A DNA stretch of 44,684 nt from Streptomyces acidicola. Its GTDB lineage: Bacteria; Actinomycetota; Actinomycetes; Streptomycetales; Streptomycetaceae. Under the pieces are notes generated by a model. It did not search any database. It had not been told where the DNA came from and saw nothing but the letters and a program-made list of their open reading frames with translations. Within the stretch, counting starts at the first letter, position 1. The number at the start of each line of letters is the position of its first letter. Positions 8,174-16,648 of the stretch are shown piece by piece. The stretch covers positions 1-44,684 of the forward strand of contig NZ_VMNX01000055.1 in the NCBI RefSeq assembly GCF_009377235.1, written 5' to 3'. Made by a program: the position numbers and the translations under genes.

Positions 8174-8970
8174 CGCCTGGTTCGTCCTCGTTCATGGACT
8201 TCCTGGCCGAGCACCAGCCGGAGATTCTCCCGGGCAACCGGCAGCTGCCGCCCACCCAGGGCGTGATCGAGGCCCCGCACGGCACGACGATCGTTGCCGT
8301 CACCTTCCCGGGTGGTGTGGTGCTGGCCGGTGACCGTCGGGCCACCATGGGTAACGTCATTGCTCAGCGTGACATCGAGAAGGTGTTCCCGGCGGACGAG
8401 TACTCGGCCGTCGGTATCGCCGGTACGGCCGGCCTGGCCGTCGAGATGGTCAAGCTCTTCCAGCTGGAGCTGGAGCACTTCGAGAAGGTCGAGGGTGCCC
8501 AGCTGTCTCTGGAGGGCAAGGCCAACCGTCTGTCGACCATGATCCGTTCCAACCTGGGCATGGCCATGCAGGGTCTCGCCGTGGTCCCGTTGTTCGCCGG
8601 GTTCGACGTCGACCGTGAGAAGGGCCGGATCTTCTCGTACGACGTGACGGGCGGCCGTTCCGAGGAGACGGGCTTCGCGGCCACGGGCTCCGGTTCGATC
8701 TTCGCGCGCGGCGCCATGAAGAAGCTTTTCCGTGACGACCTGAGTGAGGAAGAGGCCACGACCCTGGTGGTCCAGGCCCTGTACGACGCGGCCGACGACG
8801 ACTCGGCGACGGGCGGTCCCGATGTCGCCCGCCGGATCTATCCGATCGTCACCGTGATCACCGAGGACGGCTTCCGTCGGCTCACCGAGGAGGAGTCCTC
8901 CGAGATCGCCCGCTCGATCCTGGCGCGGCGCCTGGAGCAGCCCGACGGTCCGCGGGCCGCGCTGCTGTAG
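8125..8970 (+). CDS. prcB: 20S proteasome beta subunit precursor
   Basis: Proteolytic subunit of the 20S proteasome, 281 residues. A 53-residue propeptide ends in PHG, and autocatalysis exposes the N-terminal nucleophile T54 (TTIVAVTF). The mature protein keeps the expected Asp and Lys (GDRRATMG region) of the Ntn-hydrolase site, and the SGSGSIFARGAM segment typical of beta subunits follows. The GTG at 8125 lies inside the end of the endonuclease VII-like gene; this start gives the propeptide length expected for Streptomyces, while the next ATG at residue 24 would shorten it. The overlap suggests translational coupling. prcA follows after 60 nt. Confidence 0.95.
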   Translation: MEANPRSTGRLPAAFLTPGSSSFMDFLAEHQPEILPGNRQLPPTQGVIEAPHGTTIVAVTFPGGVVLAGDRRATMGNVIAQRDIEKVFPADEYSAVGIAGTAGLAVEMVKLFQLELEHFEKVEGAQLSLEGKANRLSTMIRSNLGMAMQGLAVVPLFAGFDVDREKGRIFSYDVTGGRSEETGFAATGSGSIFARGAMKKLFRDDLSEEEATTLVVQALYDAADDDSATGGPDVARRIYPIVTVITEDGFRRLTEEESSEIARSILARRLEQPDGPRAALL

Positions 8971-9030
8971 AGGGCTGCCGTTTCTTGTCAAGGTGATCCA
9001 GTGACTTCCACAGAAAGGGACGGATAACCG

Positions 9031-9774
9031 GTGTCGACGCCGTTCTATGTCTCACCCCAGCAGGCGATGGCCGACCGGGCGGAGTACGCCCGTAAGGGCA
9101 TCGCGCGTGGTCGCAGCCTGGTTGTGCTGCAGTACGCCGACGGCATCGTTTTCGTCGGTGAGAACCCGTCCCGTGCGTTGCACAAGTTCAGTGAGATCTA
9201 TGACCGGATCGGCTTCGCGGCGGCCGGCAAGTACAACGAGTACGAGAACCTCCGGATCGGTGGCGTCCGCTACGCCGACCTGCGGGGTTACACCTATGAC
9301 CGCGACGATGTGACCGCCCGGGGTCTGGCCAACGTCTACGCGCAGACGCTGGGGACGATCTTCTCGTCCCAGGCCGAGAAGCCGTACGAGGTGGAGCTGG
9401 TGGTCGCCGAGGTGGGGGAGACCCCGGAGGGCGACCAGATCTACCGCCTGCCGCACGACGGCTCGATCGTGGACGAGCACGGCGCGGTCGCGGTCGGGGG
9501 TAATGCCGAGCAGATCAGCAGCTATCTCGACCAGCGGCACCAGGACGGTATGTCGCTCGCCGAGGCGCTGAAGCTGGCTGTTCAGGCCCTGTCGCGTGAC
9601 ACGAACGGCAGTGAGCGGGAGATTCCCGCCGAGCGTCTGGAGGTCGCCGTCCTCGACCGCACGCGCCCGCAGAAGCGGAAGTTCAAGCGCATCGGGGGCC
9701 GTCAGCTGTCCCGCCTGCTGGAGGCCAACGGCGCGGAGACGGCTGCGGAGGCCGAGGACTCCGACGAGGAGTAG
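9031..9774 (+). CDS. prcA: 20S proteasome alpha subunit
   Basis: Structural outer-ring subunit, 247 residues, that forms the gated entry pore and the docking pockets for the Arc GQYL tail. The N-terminal gate segment MSTPFYVSPQQAMADRAEYARKG and the fold core (GRSLVVLQYADGIVFVGEN) are typical. The C-terminal 25 residues are acidic and variable. The start is a GTG with AAAGGGA about 10 nt upstream. A strong hairpin follows at 9804-9830, which also serves the convergent LacI gene. Confidence 0.95.
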   Translation: MSTPFYVSPQQAMADRAEYARKGIARGRSLVVLQYADGIVFVGENPSRALHKFSEIYDRIGFAAAGKYNEYENLRIGGVRYADLRGYTYDRDDVTARGLANVYAQTLGTIFSSQAEKPYEVELVVAEVGETPEGDQIYRLPHDGSIVDEHGAVAVGGNAEQISSYLDQRHQDGMSLAEALKLAVQALSRDTNGSEREIPAERLEVAVLDRTRPQKRKFKRIGGRQLSRLLEANGAETAAEAEDSDEE

Positions 9775-9803
9775 TGGCCGCCCAGTACCCGCCGCTCGAT
9801 AGT

Positions 9804-9830
9804 GCGCCCCGGCCGATGAGGCCGGGGCGC
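9804..9830. terminator. Bidirectional hairpin between prcA and the LacI gene
   Basis: GCGCCCCGGCC (9804-9814) pairs with GGCCGGGGCGC (9820-9830) across a 5-nt loop, between two convergent genes. Confidence 0.75.
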
Positions 9831-9877
9831 GCGGCGTTGGAGGGGGTGAGTGCGCTGCGCGCGAGGGTGAGCGTCAT

Positions 9878-10891
9878 TCACGCCCTTGGGGGCGCTGTGG
9901 AGCCCCGGATCATCAGTTCCACGGGGATGTCCCCACCGTCCGGTGTACGGCCCTCCAGGACGGCGAGCAGGGCCTGCATGCCCCGTTCTCCGAAGAGCTC
10001 GGCGTCCAGGCGGACGGTGGTGAGCTCGGGGTCGAGGGCCTGGGCCAGGGCCAGGTCGTCGAGGCCCGTGACGGACACGTCCTCGGGGATGCGCAGCCCG
10101 AGGCGGCGGGCGGCCTTGTAGGCGCCGGCGGCCAGTTTGTCGTCGTCGCAGACGAGAGCTGTGGGACGTGGGCCCGGAGCTGAGAGGGCTGCTTCGGCGG
10201 CTGTCACGGAGTCCTCGATGGAGATCGGTGCGCGGGCAGTGCGGAGGAGTGTGCCCGGGACGTCGGACAGTCGTGTCGCGAGTTCGTGGGCCCGTACTTC
10301 GAAGGTCCAGGATGCGATGTCGGCTGCCAGGTGGAGGAAGTGGCGGTGGCCGAGGTTCAGCAGGTGGTCTGTGATCTGTCGTACGGCGTCGGCGATGTCG
10401 AGGTTGACCGTTGCCGCGCCGAGGCTGCCCTGTGGGTCGCTGTCGAGCATGACGAGGGGGAGTTGGTCGCCGCGGATGTCGGTGAGGGCGTCGGCGGCCA
10501 TGGAGGAGGCGATCACGCCGTCGAGGGCTGCCTGTGCGGAGGCGAAGGGGTCCCGGGCGGGTCCGATGCCTGCGGGGGACGGGTACAGCACCACGCCGAA
10601 GCCGTGCTGGGCGGCGACTCGGGCGGCGCCTGTGTAGACGCCGCCGAAGAACTCCGTGGTGAGGGCGGGGACCACGAGCAGCACGGTCCGGGTGCGGCCG
10701 AGTCGGAGGTTGCGGGCGGCGAGGTTCGGCCGGTAGCCCAGTTCGCGTGCGGCCTGGCGGACGCGTTCGGCTGTGGTTTGTGACACCCGTCCGCGCCATT
10801 TGTCGCCGAGGACCAGGGAGACGGCGGCCTGGGACACTCCTGCGGCCTGGGCGACGTCACGGCTCGTCGGGCGGGTGCTGCCTCGTGCCAC
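9878..10891 (-). CDS. LacI-family transcriptional regulator
   Basis: 337-residue repressor. The N-terminal helix-turn-helix is in residues 10-30 (SRDVAQAAGVSQAAVSLVLG) with the hinge helix after it. A periplasmic-binding-protein-like effector domain follows (VLLVVPALTTEFFGGVYTGA onward) and ends with TTVRLDAELFGERGMQALL and an ELMIRGST strand typical of the family. The GTG at 10891 is supported by AAGGAG 9 nt upstream. It is divergent from the MFS gene across 147 bp containing a TACGTA-centred palindrome, so it probably controls itself and the transporter. The ligand cannot be predicted. Confidence 0.9.
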   Translation of the reverse strand: MARGSTRPTSRDVAQAAGVSQAAVSLVLGDKWRGRVSQTTAERVRQAARELGYRPNLAARNLRLGRTRTVLLVVPALTTEFFGGVYTGAARVAAQHGFGVVLYPSPAGIGPARDPFASAQAALDGVIASSMAADALTDIRGDQLPLVMLDSDPQGSLGAATVNLDIADAVRQITDHLLNLGHRHFLHLAADIASWTFEVRAHELATRLSDVPGTLLRTARAPISIEDSVTAAEAALSAPGPRPTALVCDDDKLAAGAYKAARRLGLRIPEDVSVTGLDDLALAQALDPELTTVRLDAELFGERGMQALLAVLEGRTPDGGDIPVELMIRGSTAPPRA

Positions 10892-10934
10892 CGTGAGCTG
10901 CTCCTTCGTCTGGACTCGTGGACAGCGCACATGG

Positions 10935-10967
10935 TACGTATGGCGAAGGACGTTATACGTAACACGT
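10935..10967. promoter_or_regulatory. Candidate LacI-family operator
   Basis: ACGTTATACGTAACACGT (10950-10967) matches its own reverse complement at 14 of 18 positions, centred on TACGTA. A second TACGTA lies at 10935-10940. The site is between the divergent LacI and MFS genes. Confidence 0.5.
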
Positions 10968-11038
10968 AGCGCTTCCGGGCCTTGTTCCCGGTGTTGTTCC
11001 AGGTGTCGAGGTGTTGGACGAGGAGATAGGGCGGGGAC

Positions 11039-12298
11039 ATGGCTGTCGGATATCTGGAGATCCTCAGGACGCGGCACGCCGCGCGTCTGCTGGCCGGCAC
11101 GCTCGTGGGCCGGCTGCCGAACATCACGGGCGCGATGGCCGTCATGCTCTTCGTGCGGGCGGAGGGCGGTTCGTACAGCCTCGCGGGGGCCCTGGTAGCG
11201 GTGTACGGCGTCGCCAACGCCGTGGGCCAACCGGTGCTGGGCCGTCTCGTGGACCTTCACGGGCAGCCGCGTGTCCAGATGGCGGCCGCGCTTGTCTCGG
11301 CCCTCGGGATGGTCGGCTTCGCTTTCACTGGCGTCGAGCAGCTGGCGGCGGCGTACGTGTTCGTGGCGGTCGCCGGGCTTTTCACGCCTCCTCTGGAGGG
11401 CGGTCTGCGGGCGCTGTGGCCCTCTGTCCTCCGTAAGGAGGAACAGGTGCACAGGGCGTACGCGATGGACGCCGTGGCCCAGGAGGTCATGTTCACCCTC
11501 GGACCCCTGCTCGTGACGCTGAGCGTGTCGCTGTGGTCCGCCCGGGCGGCACTCGTCCTGCTGAACGTCATAGGTGTTCTGGGTGCCCTCTCGGTGGTCG
11601 TGTCGGCGCCCTCGCGCGCGTGGCGGTCGGCGCCGCGCGAGGCCCACTGGCTCGGCGCGCTGCGTTCGCCGGGGTTGCTGGTGATGCTGTCGGCGTTCCT
11701 GTTCGTCGGTATCGCGCTGGGTTCCATCACGGTTGCTGCAGCCTCGTATGCGGACAGCCGCGGCGGCGACGCGGTGTACGGCTGGCTGATGGCGGGCCTG
11801 GGGCTGGGCGCGCTCGTCGGCGGAACGGTGTACGGGGCGCGGCAGTGGAGCGGAGCGCCGGAGCGCCGACTGCGTGTGCTGGTGGCTCTTCTGGCGGTCT
11901 GTTACCTGCCGCTGATGCTGATGCCCGGCCCGGTCGCCATGACGGCGCTCTCGGCGCTCGCAGGTGTCTTTCTCGCCCCCTGCATCGCCTGCGCCTTCGT
12001 CCTTGTCGACCGGCACGCGCCGAGGGGCACCGTCACCGAGGCTTTCTCCTGGCTTGTGACGACGTTCACGGTGGGCAGTTCGGTCGGTACGGGGCTCGCG
12101 GGGCCTGTCGTGGAGGCGGGCGGGGCCCTGTGGGGTTTCGTGGTGCCGGGCGCCGCGGGGGGTGTCTCTCTGCTGGTCCTGCTGGTCACCGGGCGGGTCC
12201 TCGCAGTTCCTCGTGAGGGTGCGGTGGTTGCGGTCGCGGCGGAAAATGATCCGAACCGTGCTGTCGAACCCCGTTTCAGCTCAGGGGATCGGGCGTAA
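11039..12298 (+). CDS. MFS transporter
   Basis: 419-residue integral membrane protein with about 12 hydrophobic segments in two halves (residues 15-185 and 215-400). The loop after the second segment reads GRLVDLHGQPRVQ, a variant of the MFS motif A. The start is an ATG with a purine-rich stretch (GGAGATAGGGCGGGG) upstream. It is divergent from the LacI regulator, which probably represses it. Its stop codon coincides with the putative -10 box of pafA. The substrate is unknown; efflux is a common role for such proteins. Confidence 0.85.
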   Translation: MAVGYLEILRTRHAARLLAGTLVGRLPNITGAMAVMLFVRAEGGSYSLAGALVAVYGVANAVGQPVLGRLVDLHGQPRVQMAAALVSALGMVGFAFTGVEQLAAAYVFVAVAGLFTPPLEGGLRALWPSVLRKEEQVHRAYAMDAVAQEVMFTLGPLLVTLSVSLWSARAALVLLNVIGVLGALSVVVSAPSRAWRSAPREAHWLGALRSPGLLVMLSAFLFVGIALGSITVAAASYADSRGGDAVYGWLMAGLGLGALVGGTVYGARQWSGAPERRLRVLVALLAVCYLPLMLMPGPVAMTALSALAGVFLAPCIACAFVLVDRHAPRGTVTEAFSWLVTTFTVGSSVGTGLAGPVVEAGGALWGFVVPGAAGGVSLLVLLVTGRVLAVPREGAVVAVAAENDPNRAVEPRFSSGDRA

Positions 12299-12301
12299 TG
12301 T
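12296..12301 (+). promoter_or_regulatory. Candidate -10 box of pafA
   Basis: TAATGT lies 6 nt before the pafA ATG and overlaps the MFS stop codon. No ribosome site precedes pafA, so a leaderless transcript is likely. Confidence 0.4.
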
Positions 12302-12307
12302 TCAGTC

Positions 12308-13669
12308 ATGGACCGCCGCATTTTCGGGCTGGAGAACGAGTACGGCGTCACGTGCACGTTCAGGGGACAGCGCCGCCTGTCTCCTGACGAGGTGGCGCGG
12401 TACCTCTTCCGCCGTGTCGTGTCATGGGGCCGCAGCAGCAATGTCTTTCTGCGGAACGGGGCCCGCCTCTATCTCGACGTGGGCTCACATCCGGAATACG
12501 CGACACCCGAATGTGACAACGTGATCGAACTGGTCACCCACGACAAGGCCGGCGAGCGCATTCTCGAGGGACTCCTGGTCGACGCCGAACGCCGCCTGCA
12601 CGAGGAGGGAATCGCGGGCGACGTCTACCTCTTCAAGAACAACACCGACTCGGCGGGCAACTCCTACGGCTGCCACGAGAACTATCTGGTGGCCCGGCAC
12701 GGGGAGTTCTCCCGGCTCGCGGACATCCTCATTCCGTTCCTCGTCACACGGCAGTTGCTGTGCGGCGCCGGCAAGGTGCTGCAGACTCCGCGCGGCGCCG
12801 TGTACTGCGTCAGTCAGCGTGCCGAGCACATCTGGGAGGGTGTCTCCTCGGCGACGACCCGTTCCCGGCCGATCATCAACACGCGCGACGAGCCGCATGC
12901 GGACGCCGAGCGTTACCGCCGCCTGCATGTGATCGTGGGCGACTCGAACATGTCCGAGACGACCATGCTGCTGAAGGTCGGCGCCACCGACCTGGTGCTC
13001 CGCATGATCGAGGCGGGCACGGTCATGCGTGACCTCACTCTGGAGAACCCCATCCGGGCGATCCGTGAGGTCAGTCATGACATCACCGGCCGCCGCAAGG
13101 TGCGCCTGGCCAGTGGCCGTGAGGCCTCCGCCCTGGAGGTGCAGCGCGAGTACTACGAGAAGGCCCTGGACTTCTGCGAGCGCCGGGGCATCCGTACCGG
13201 CACGGTCGAGCAGGTCCTGGAGCTGTGGGGCCGCACGCTGGACGCCATCGAGTCGGAGGACCTCGACCGGATCGGTACCGAGATCGACTGGGTGATGAAG
13301 TACAAGCTCATCGAGCGGTACCGCGCCAAGCACAACATGACCATGTCGCACCCGCGGGTCGCCCAGATAGACCTCGCCTACCACGACATCCACCGTCGTC
13401 GAGGGCTGTACTACCTCCTGGAGAAGAAGGGGCAGGCCACCCGGATCTGCAATGACCTGAAGATCTTCGAGGGCAAGTCCGTTCCACCGCAGACCACTCG
13501 GGCCCGGCTGCGCGGTGACTTCATCCGGCGTGCGCAGGAGCAGCGTCGTGACTTCACTGTCGACTGGGTGCATCTCAAGCTCAATGACCAGGCCCAGCGG
13601 ACCGTGTTGTGCAAGGACCCGTTCCGTTCCGTGGATGACCGGGTGGAGAAGTTGATCGCCGGAATGTGA
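12308..13669 (+). CDS. pafA: Pup--protein ligase PafA
   Basis: ATP-dependent ligase that joins the C-terminal Glu side chain of Pup to substrate lysines. The 453 residues match the family. E9 lies in GLENEYG and the catalytic Asp is D57 in RLYLDVGSHPEYATPE. The RPIINTRDEPHAD segment shared with Dop forms part of the ATP/Pup site. It lacks the extra Dop loop, which identifies it as the ligase. It is separated from prcA by the LacI/MFS pair. Two tandem hairpins terminate it. Confidence 0.96.
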   Translation: MDRRIFGLENEYGVTCTFRGQRRLSPDEVARYLFRRVVSWGRSSNVFLRNGARLYLDVGSHPEYATPECDNVIELVTHDKAGERILEGLLVDAERRLHEEGIAGDVYLFKNNTDSAGNSYGCHENYLVARHGEFSRLADILIPFLVTRQLLCGAGKVLQTPRGAVYCVSQRAEHIWEGVSSATTRSRPIINTRDEPHADAERYRRLHVIVGDSNMSETTMLLKVGATDLVLRMIEAGTVMRDLTLENPIRAIREVSHDITGRRKVRLASGREASALEVQREYYEKALDFCERRGIRTGTVEQVLELWGRTLDAIESEDLDRIGTEIDWVMKYKLIERYRAKHNMTMSHPRVAQIDLAYHDIHRRRGLYYLLEKKGQATRICNDLKIFEGKSVPPQTTRARLRGDFIRRAQEQRRDFTVDWVHLKLNDQAQRTVLCKDPFRSVDDRVEKLIAGM

Positions 13670-13675
13670 GCCGAT

Positions 13676-13749
13676 GTCGGCCGGCCTGGGGCCGGCCGAC
13701 GCGGGACGCCCGGTGCCGGGAGGTACTCGTACCTCCCGGCACCGGGCGT
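13676..13749. terminator. Tandem hairpins after pafA
   Basis: The first hairpin has arms 13676-13686 and 13690-13700. The second has 21-nt perfectly complementary arms 13706-13726 and 13729-13749 and is followed by TTCTGAGT. Confidence 0.85.
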
Positions 13750-13989
13750 TTCTGAGTCATTCCCTCCTGCCGCGTTTCGGGTCCGTGCATGGTTTTGGTT
13801 CGTGCATGCCGGTAAATGTTCGTAAAACAGTCGCATGGCGGACGGCGGGCGGTGGGTCGCATACGCGGTGAACGTCGCCGGGGCCGGAATCCAGCCGGGC
13901 GACGGCGTGTCTTGCGTTGATCCGTCCCGGGAGCGCGTACGTCGTAGAGTGGCGGCCATTGCCCCCCACCTCCGAGCCCAGTTGGACTG
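13750..13989. other. Intergenic region before the FKBP lipoprotein gene
   Basis: With the hairpins, the gap from 13670 to 13989 is 320 bp. After the terminator it holds two CGTGCATG repeats near 13785-13807, a GTCGCC/GGCGAC inverted pair around 13875-13910, and a -10-like TAGAGT at 13945-13950 that would give the lipoprotein gene a leader of about 30 nt. No gene was seen. Confidence 0.5.
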
Positions 13990-14967
13990 ATGAACTACAA
14001 CATGAAACGACGCGTGGCCGCGCTGCTGGCCGTTCCCGCCCTGTTGTTCACCGCCGCGTGCGGATCGGACGGCGGGGGCAGCGGTGAGTCGGCGGGAGGC
14101 GTCGCCCAGGTCAAGGGGAAGGTCGGGGCGAAGCCCGAGATCTCCGTACCCAAGGACGCCGAGCCGTCCAAGAAGACCGTGGTCGAGACGGTCTCGGAGG
14201 GCAGCGGAACCGCGATCAAGGCCTCCGACTTCGTCCGGCTGGACTGGACCGTCGAGAAGTGGGAGGGCGCCCAGGAACTCGGCGGCACCTGGGCTGCGGC
14301 GACCGGTGAGAAGACGCCCCGGCGGCAGTCCGTCGAACAGATCGGCAAGGCGAGCCAGCAAATGCCCGGCAAGGTCCTCGACGCTCTGAAGGGGAAGAAG
14401 CCGGGCAGCCGGATCCTCGTTCAGGGCACCGCGGGCGATCTGCTCGGCAAGAGCCTGAACCCTTCTTCCGGTATCTCCGCGAACGACGTGCTGATCTGGG
14501 TGGTCGACCCGGTCGGTGCCGCTTCCGTGGATGCCAAGGCCGAGGTCAAGGGTGAGCAGGCGGCTCCCGAGGCGGGGATGCCCGAGGTGTCGGCCCCGTC
14601 GCAGAAGGCGGCGACCATCACCATCCCCAAGGGCGCCAAGGCTCCCAAGGAGCTCAAGGAGCAGGTGCTGATCAAGGGCGACGGCAAGAAGGTCGAGGCG
14701 GGCCAGGCGCTCATCGCCCAGTACACCGGGGTCAAGTGGGAGGACGGCAAGAAGTTCGACTCCTCCTGGGACCACGGTGGCGCCACCGCCTTCCAGATCG
14801 GTACCGGCTCCGTGGTGGCGGGCTGGGACAAGGGCCTCGTCGGCAAGAACGTGGGCGACCGTGTGCTGCTGGTGATTCCGCCCTCCCTCGGCTACGGCGC
14901 GAACCCCAGCAGTGAGCTGGCCAAGAACACGCTGGTCTTCGTGGTGGACATCCTCGGCACCGCGTGA
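13990..14967 (+). CDS. FKBP-type peptidyl-prolyl isomerase, lipoprotein
   Basis: 325-residue exported protein. The signal sequence has basic residues, a hydrophobic core and the lipobox LFTAAC with lipidated C24, followed by a Gly/Ser linker. Residues about 75-180 look like a degenerate FKBP domain. Residues about 230-325 are a good FKBP domain (YTGVKWEDGKKFDSSWD, VVAGWDKGLVGKNVGDR, IPPSLGYG). It should fold proline-containing proteins at the outer membrane face. The ATG at 13990 lacks a clear ribosome site and the ATG at 14002 is an equal alternative. It is followed by a cytosolic FKBP. Confidence 0.88.
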   Translation: MNYNMKRRVAALLAVPALLFTAACGSDGGGSGESAGGVAQVKGKVGAKPEISVPKDAEPSKKTVVETVSEGSGTAIKASDFVRLDWTVEKWEGAQELGGTWAAATGEKTPRRQSVEQIGKASQQMPGKVLDALKGKKPGSRILVQGTAGDLLGKSLNPSSGISANDVLIWVVDPVGAASVDAKAEVKGEQAAPEAGMPEVSAPSQKAATITIPKGAKAPKELKEQVLIKGDGKKVEAGQALIAQYTGVKWEDGKKFDSSWDHGGATAFQIGTGSVVAGWDKGLVGKNVGDRVLLVIPPSLGYGANPSSELAKNTLVFVVDILGTA

Positions 14968-15023
14968 CCTCAGTGGTCTGTGAGACTGTTCCCGACGCAG
15001 GTCACGCAACAAGGAGTGATGAA

Positions 15024-15398
15024 GTGAACATCGACAAGCCCGAGATCGACTTCCCGGGCGGCGAGCCCCCGAAGGACCTTGAGATCAAGGACATCTGGGA
15101 GGGTGACGGGCCGGTCGCCAAGGCGGGCGACACCGTCTCCGTCCACTACGTGGGCGTGGCCTTCTCCACGGGCGAGGAGTTCGACGCGTCCTGGAACCGC
15201 GGCACACCGCTGCAGTTCCAGCTCGGTGTCGGCCAGGTCATCCCGGGCTGGGACCAGGGCGTGCAGGGCATGAAGGTCGGTGGGCGCCGTCAGCTGACGA
15301 TCCCCGCCCACCTCGCCTACGGCGACCGCGGTGCCGGTGGCGGCCGCATCGCCCCCGGTGAGACGCTGATCTTCGTCTGCGACCTGGTCGCGGTCTGA
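15024..15398 (+). CDS. FKBP-type peptidyl-prolyl isomerase, cytosolic
   Basis: 124-residue single-domain isomerase without signal peptide. The core motifs are VHYVGVAFSTGEEFDASW, QVIPGWDQGVQGMKVGGRR, IPAHLAYGDRGAGG and LIFVCDLVAV. The GTG at 15024 has AAGGAG 7 nt upstream and gives the usual N-terminus (MNIDKPEIDFPGGEPP); upstream in-frame starts inside the gap would add non-conserved residues. It probably shares a transcript with the lipoprotein FKBP 56 nt upstream. Confidence 0.92.
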   Translation: MNIDKPEIDFPGGEPPKDLEIKDIWEGDGPVAKAGDTVSVHYVGVAFSTGEEFDASWNRGTPLQFQLGVGQVIPGWDQGVQGMKVGGRRQLTIPAHLAYGDRGAGGGRIAPGETLIFVCDLVAV

Positions 15399-15553
15399 GC
15401 CGGTCTCCGGAGCCGAGCCGACGACGGATGTCCACGGGGTGCGGCCGGTGAGCACCGGCGCGCCGGAGCGTGATCGTCCGGCGCGATGCGTGGGCCGTAC
15501 GGGCCCGTCGTCGTACGCCGTGTGATCGGCGCCCGAACGATTCCGATCATCTG

Positions 15554-15590
15554 GGGCCCATGCCTGCGCGGGCATGGGCCCTCGGCTTTT
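15554..15590 (+). terminator. Terminator upstream of pafB
   Basis: GGGCCCATGCC (15554-15564) pairs with GGCATGGGCCC (15571-15581), and a TTTT run ends at 15590. It ends the FKBP transcript. Confidence 0.8.
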
Positions 15591-15616
15591 GCCGGGGTAC
15601 TCCGGAGCGGTACGGT
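15589..15616 (+). promoter_or_regulatory. pafB promoter
   Basis: TTGCCG (15589-15594) and TACGGT (15611-15616) are separated by 16 nt, directly after the terminator. The leader to the pafB ATG would be about 35 nt. In mycobacteria PafBC-controlled promoters have a RecA-NDp-type element; the TTG/TAC-like core here could be one but this was not established. Confidence 0.5.
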
Positions 15617-15656
15617 CATCAGGCAGAAGGGCCTACCGAGAGGACGTAGGGCGTCG

Positions 15657-16634
15657 ATGGCCATTGCCAAGGCCGAGCGGCTGATGAATCTGGCGTTGTG
15701 TCTGCTCGGGACGCGGCGGCCGCTCAGCAAGCGCGAACTGCGCCAGTCGATCGAGGCCTACGTCGAGGCCTTCGGGCCGGACAGGAGCGCGGCCGGGTCC
15801 GACGACTCCTTCAACCGCATGTTCGAGCGCGACAAGGACGATCTGCGCGAACTCGGGCTGGTCATCGAGACGGTGGAGAACCTCGACGGCGACGTCGGCT
15901 ATCTGGCCCGCCGTGACAGCAACCGTCTCCCGCCCATCACCCTCGACGCCGAGGAAGCGGCCGCCCTCGGCCTCGCCGCCAAGGTGTGGCAGCAGGCCCG
16001 TCTCGCGGGCGCGGCCAGCGGCGCCCTGCAGAAACTGCGCGCTGCCGGCCTCCCCGAGGACGTCGACCCGTACGAGGCCCATGGCGCCCTGGAGCCCCGT
16101 ATCCCCGTGCACGAGGCCGCCTTCGAGCCGCTGATGCTCGCGTGCCGCGACCGCCGGGCGGTTGCCTTCGAGTACCGCAAGGCCAATGCCGCCCACCCCG
16201 AGCCCCGCACTGTCGAGCCGTGGGCGCTGGAGTGCTGGCGCGGTCACTGGTATCTGGCCGGCTGGGACCGTGGCCGCGGTGCCGAGCGGGTCTTCCGGCT
16301 CTCCCGCATCACCGGGAGGGTGCGCACCCGGAGCGGCACCTTCACCGCCGAGGTCCCGGACGTCGTCACCGTGCGCGAGACCGTCGCGAGCTGGGCCGGC
16401 GAGACCGCGGACCGCTCCGCGCTGATCCGGCTGCGCACGGGGTCCGGTTACCCCTTGCGGGCGAAAGCGACCGCGGTACGGGAACTCGGAGACGGCTGGG
16501 ACGAGTTGGAGATTCCGTACGGGCACGGTCTGGATGCCTGGCTGGTGGAGTTCGGGCCCGATGTGGTGGTGCTGGATCCGGCCGAGCTGCGGGCCGACGT
16601 GGTGGACCGGCTGCGCGCGGTCGCCAAGGGCTGA
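15657..16634 (+). CDS. pafB: WYL-domain transcriptional regulator PafB
   Basis: 325-residue partner of PafC. The N-terminal winged helix (MAIAKAERLMNLALCLLGTR onward, residues 1-75) is followed by a WYL domain (about 145-225; RTVEPWALECWRGHWYLAGWD) and a C-terminal WCX extension. In mycobacteria PafBC is a heterodimer that activates the LexA-independent DNA-damage response. The ATG at 15657 fits the family start. pafC begins 14 nt after the stop, so the pair is an operon. Confidence 0.93.
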   Translation: MAIAKAERLMNLALCLLGTRRPLSKRELRQSIEAYVEAFGPDRSAAGSDDSFNRMFERDKDDLRELGLVIETVENLDGDVGYLARRDSNRLPPITLDAEEAAALGLAAKVWQQARLAGAASGALQKLRAAGLPEDVDPYEAHGALEPRIPVHEAAFEPLMLACRDRRAVAFEYRKANAAHPEPRTVEPWALECWRGHWYLAGWDRGRGAERVFRLSRITGRVRTRSGTFTAEVPDVVTVRETVASWAGETADRSALIRLRTGSGYPLRAKATAVRELGDGWDELEIPYGHGLDAWLVEFGPDVVVLDPAELRADVVDRLRAVAKG

Positions 16635-16648
16635 GGGGGCGTAAGAAA

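Noticed and set aside
10892..12016. Extension of the LacI frame upstream of 10891
   Set aside because: It is antisense to the MFS gene and of low-complexity composition. The GTG at 10891 with AAGGAG gives the standard LacI N-terminus.
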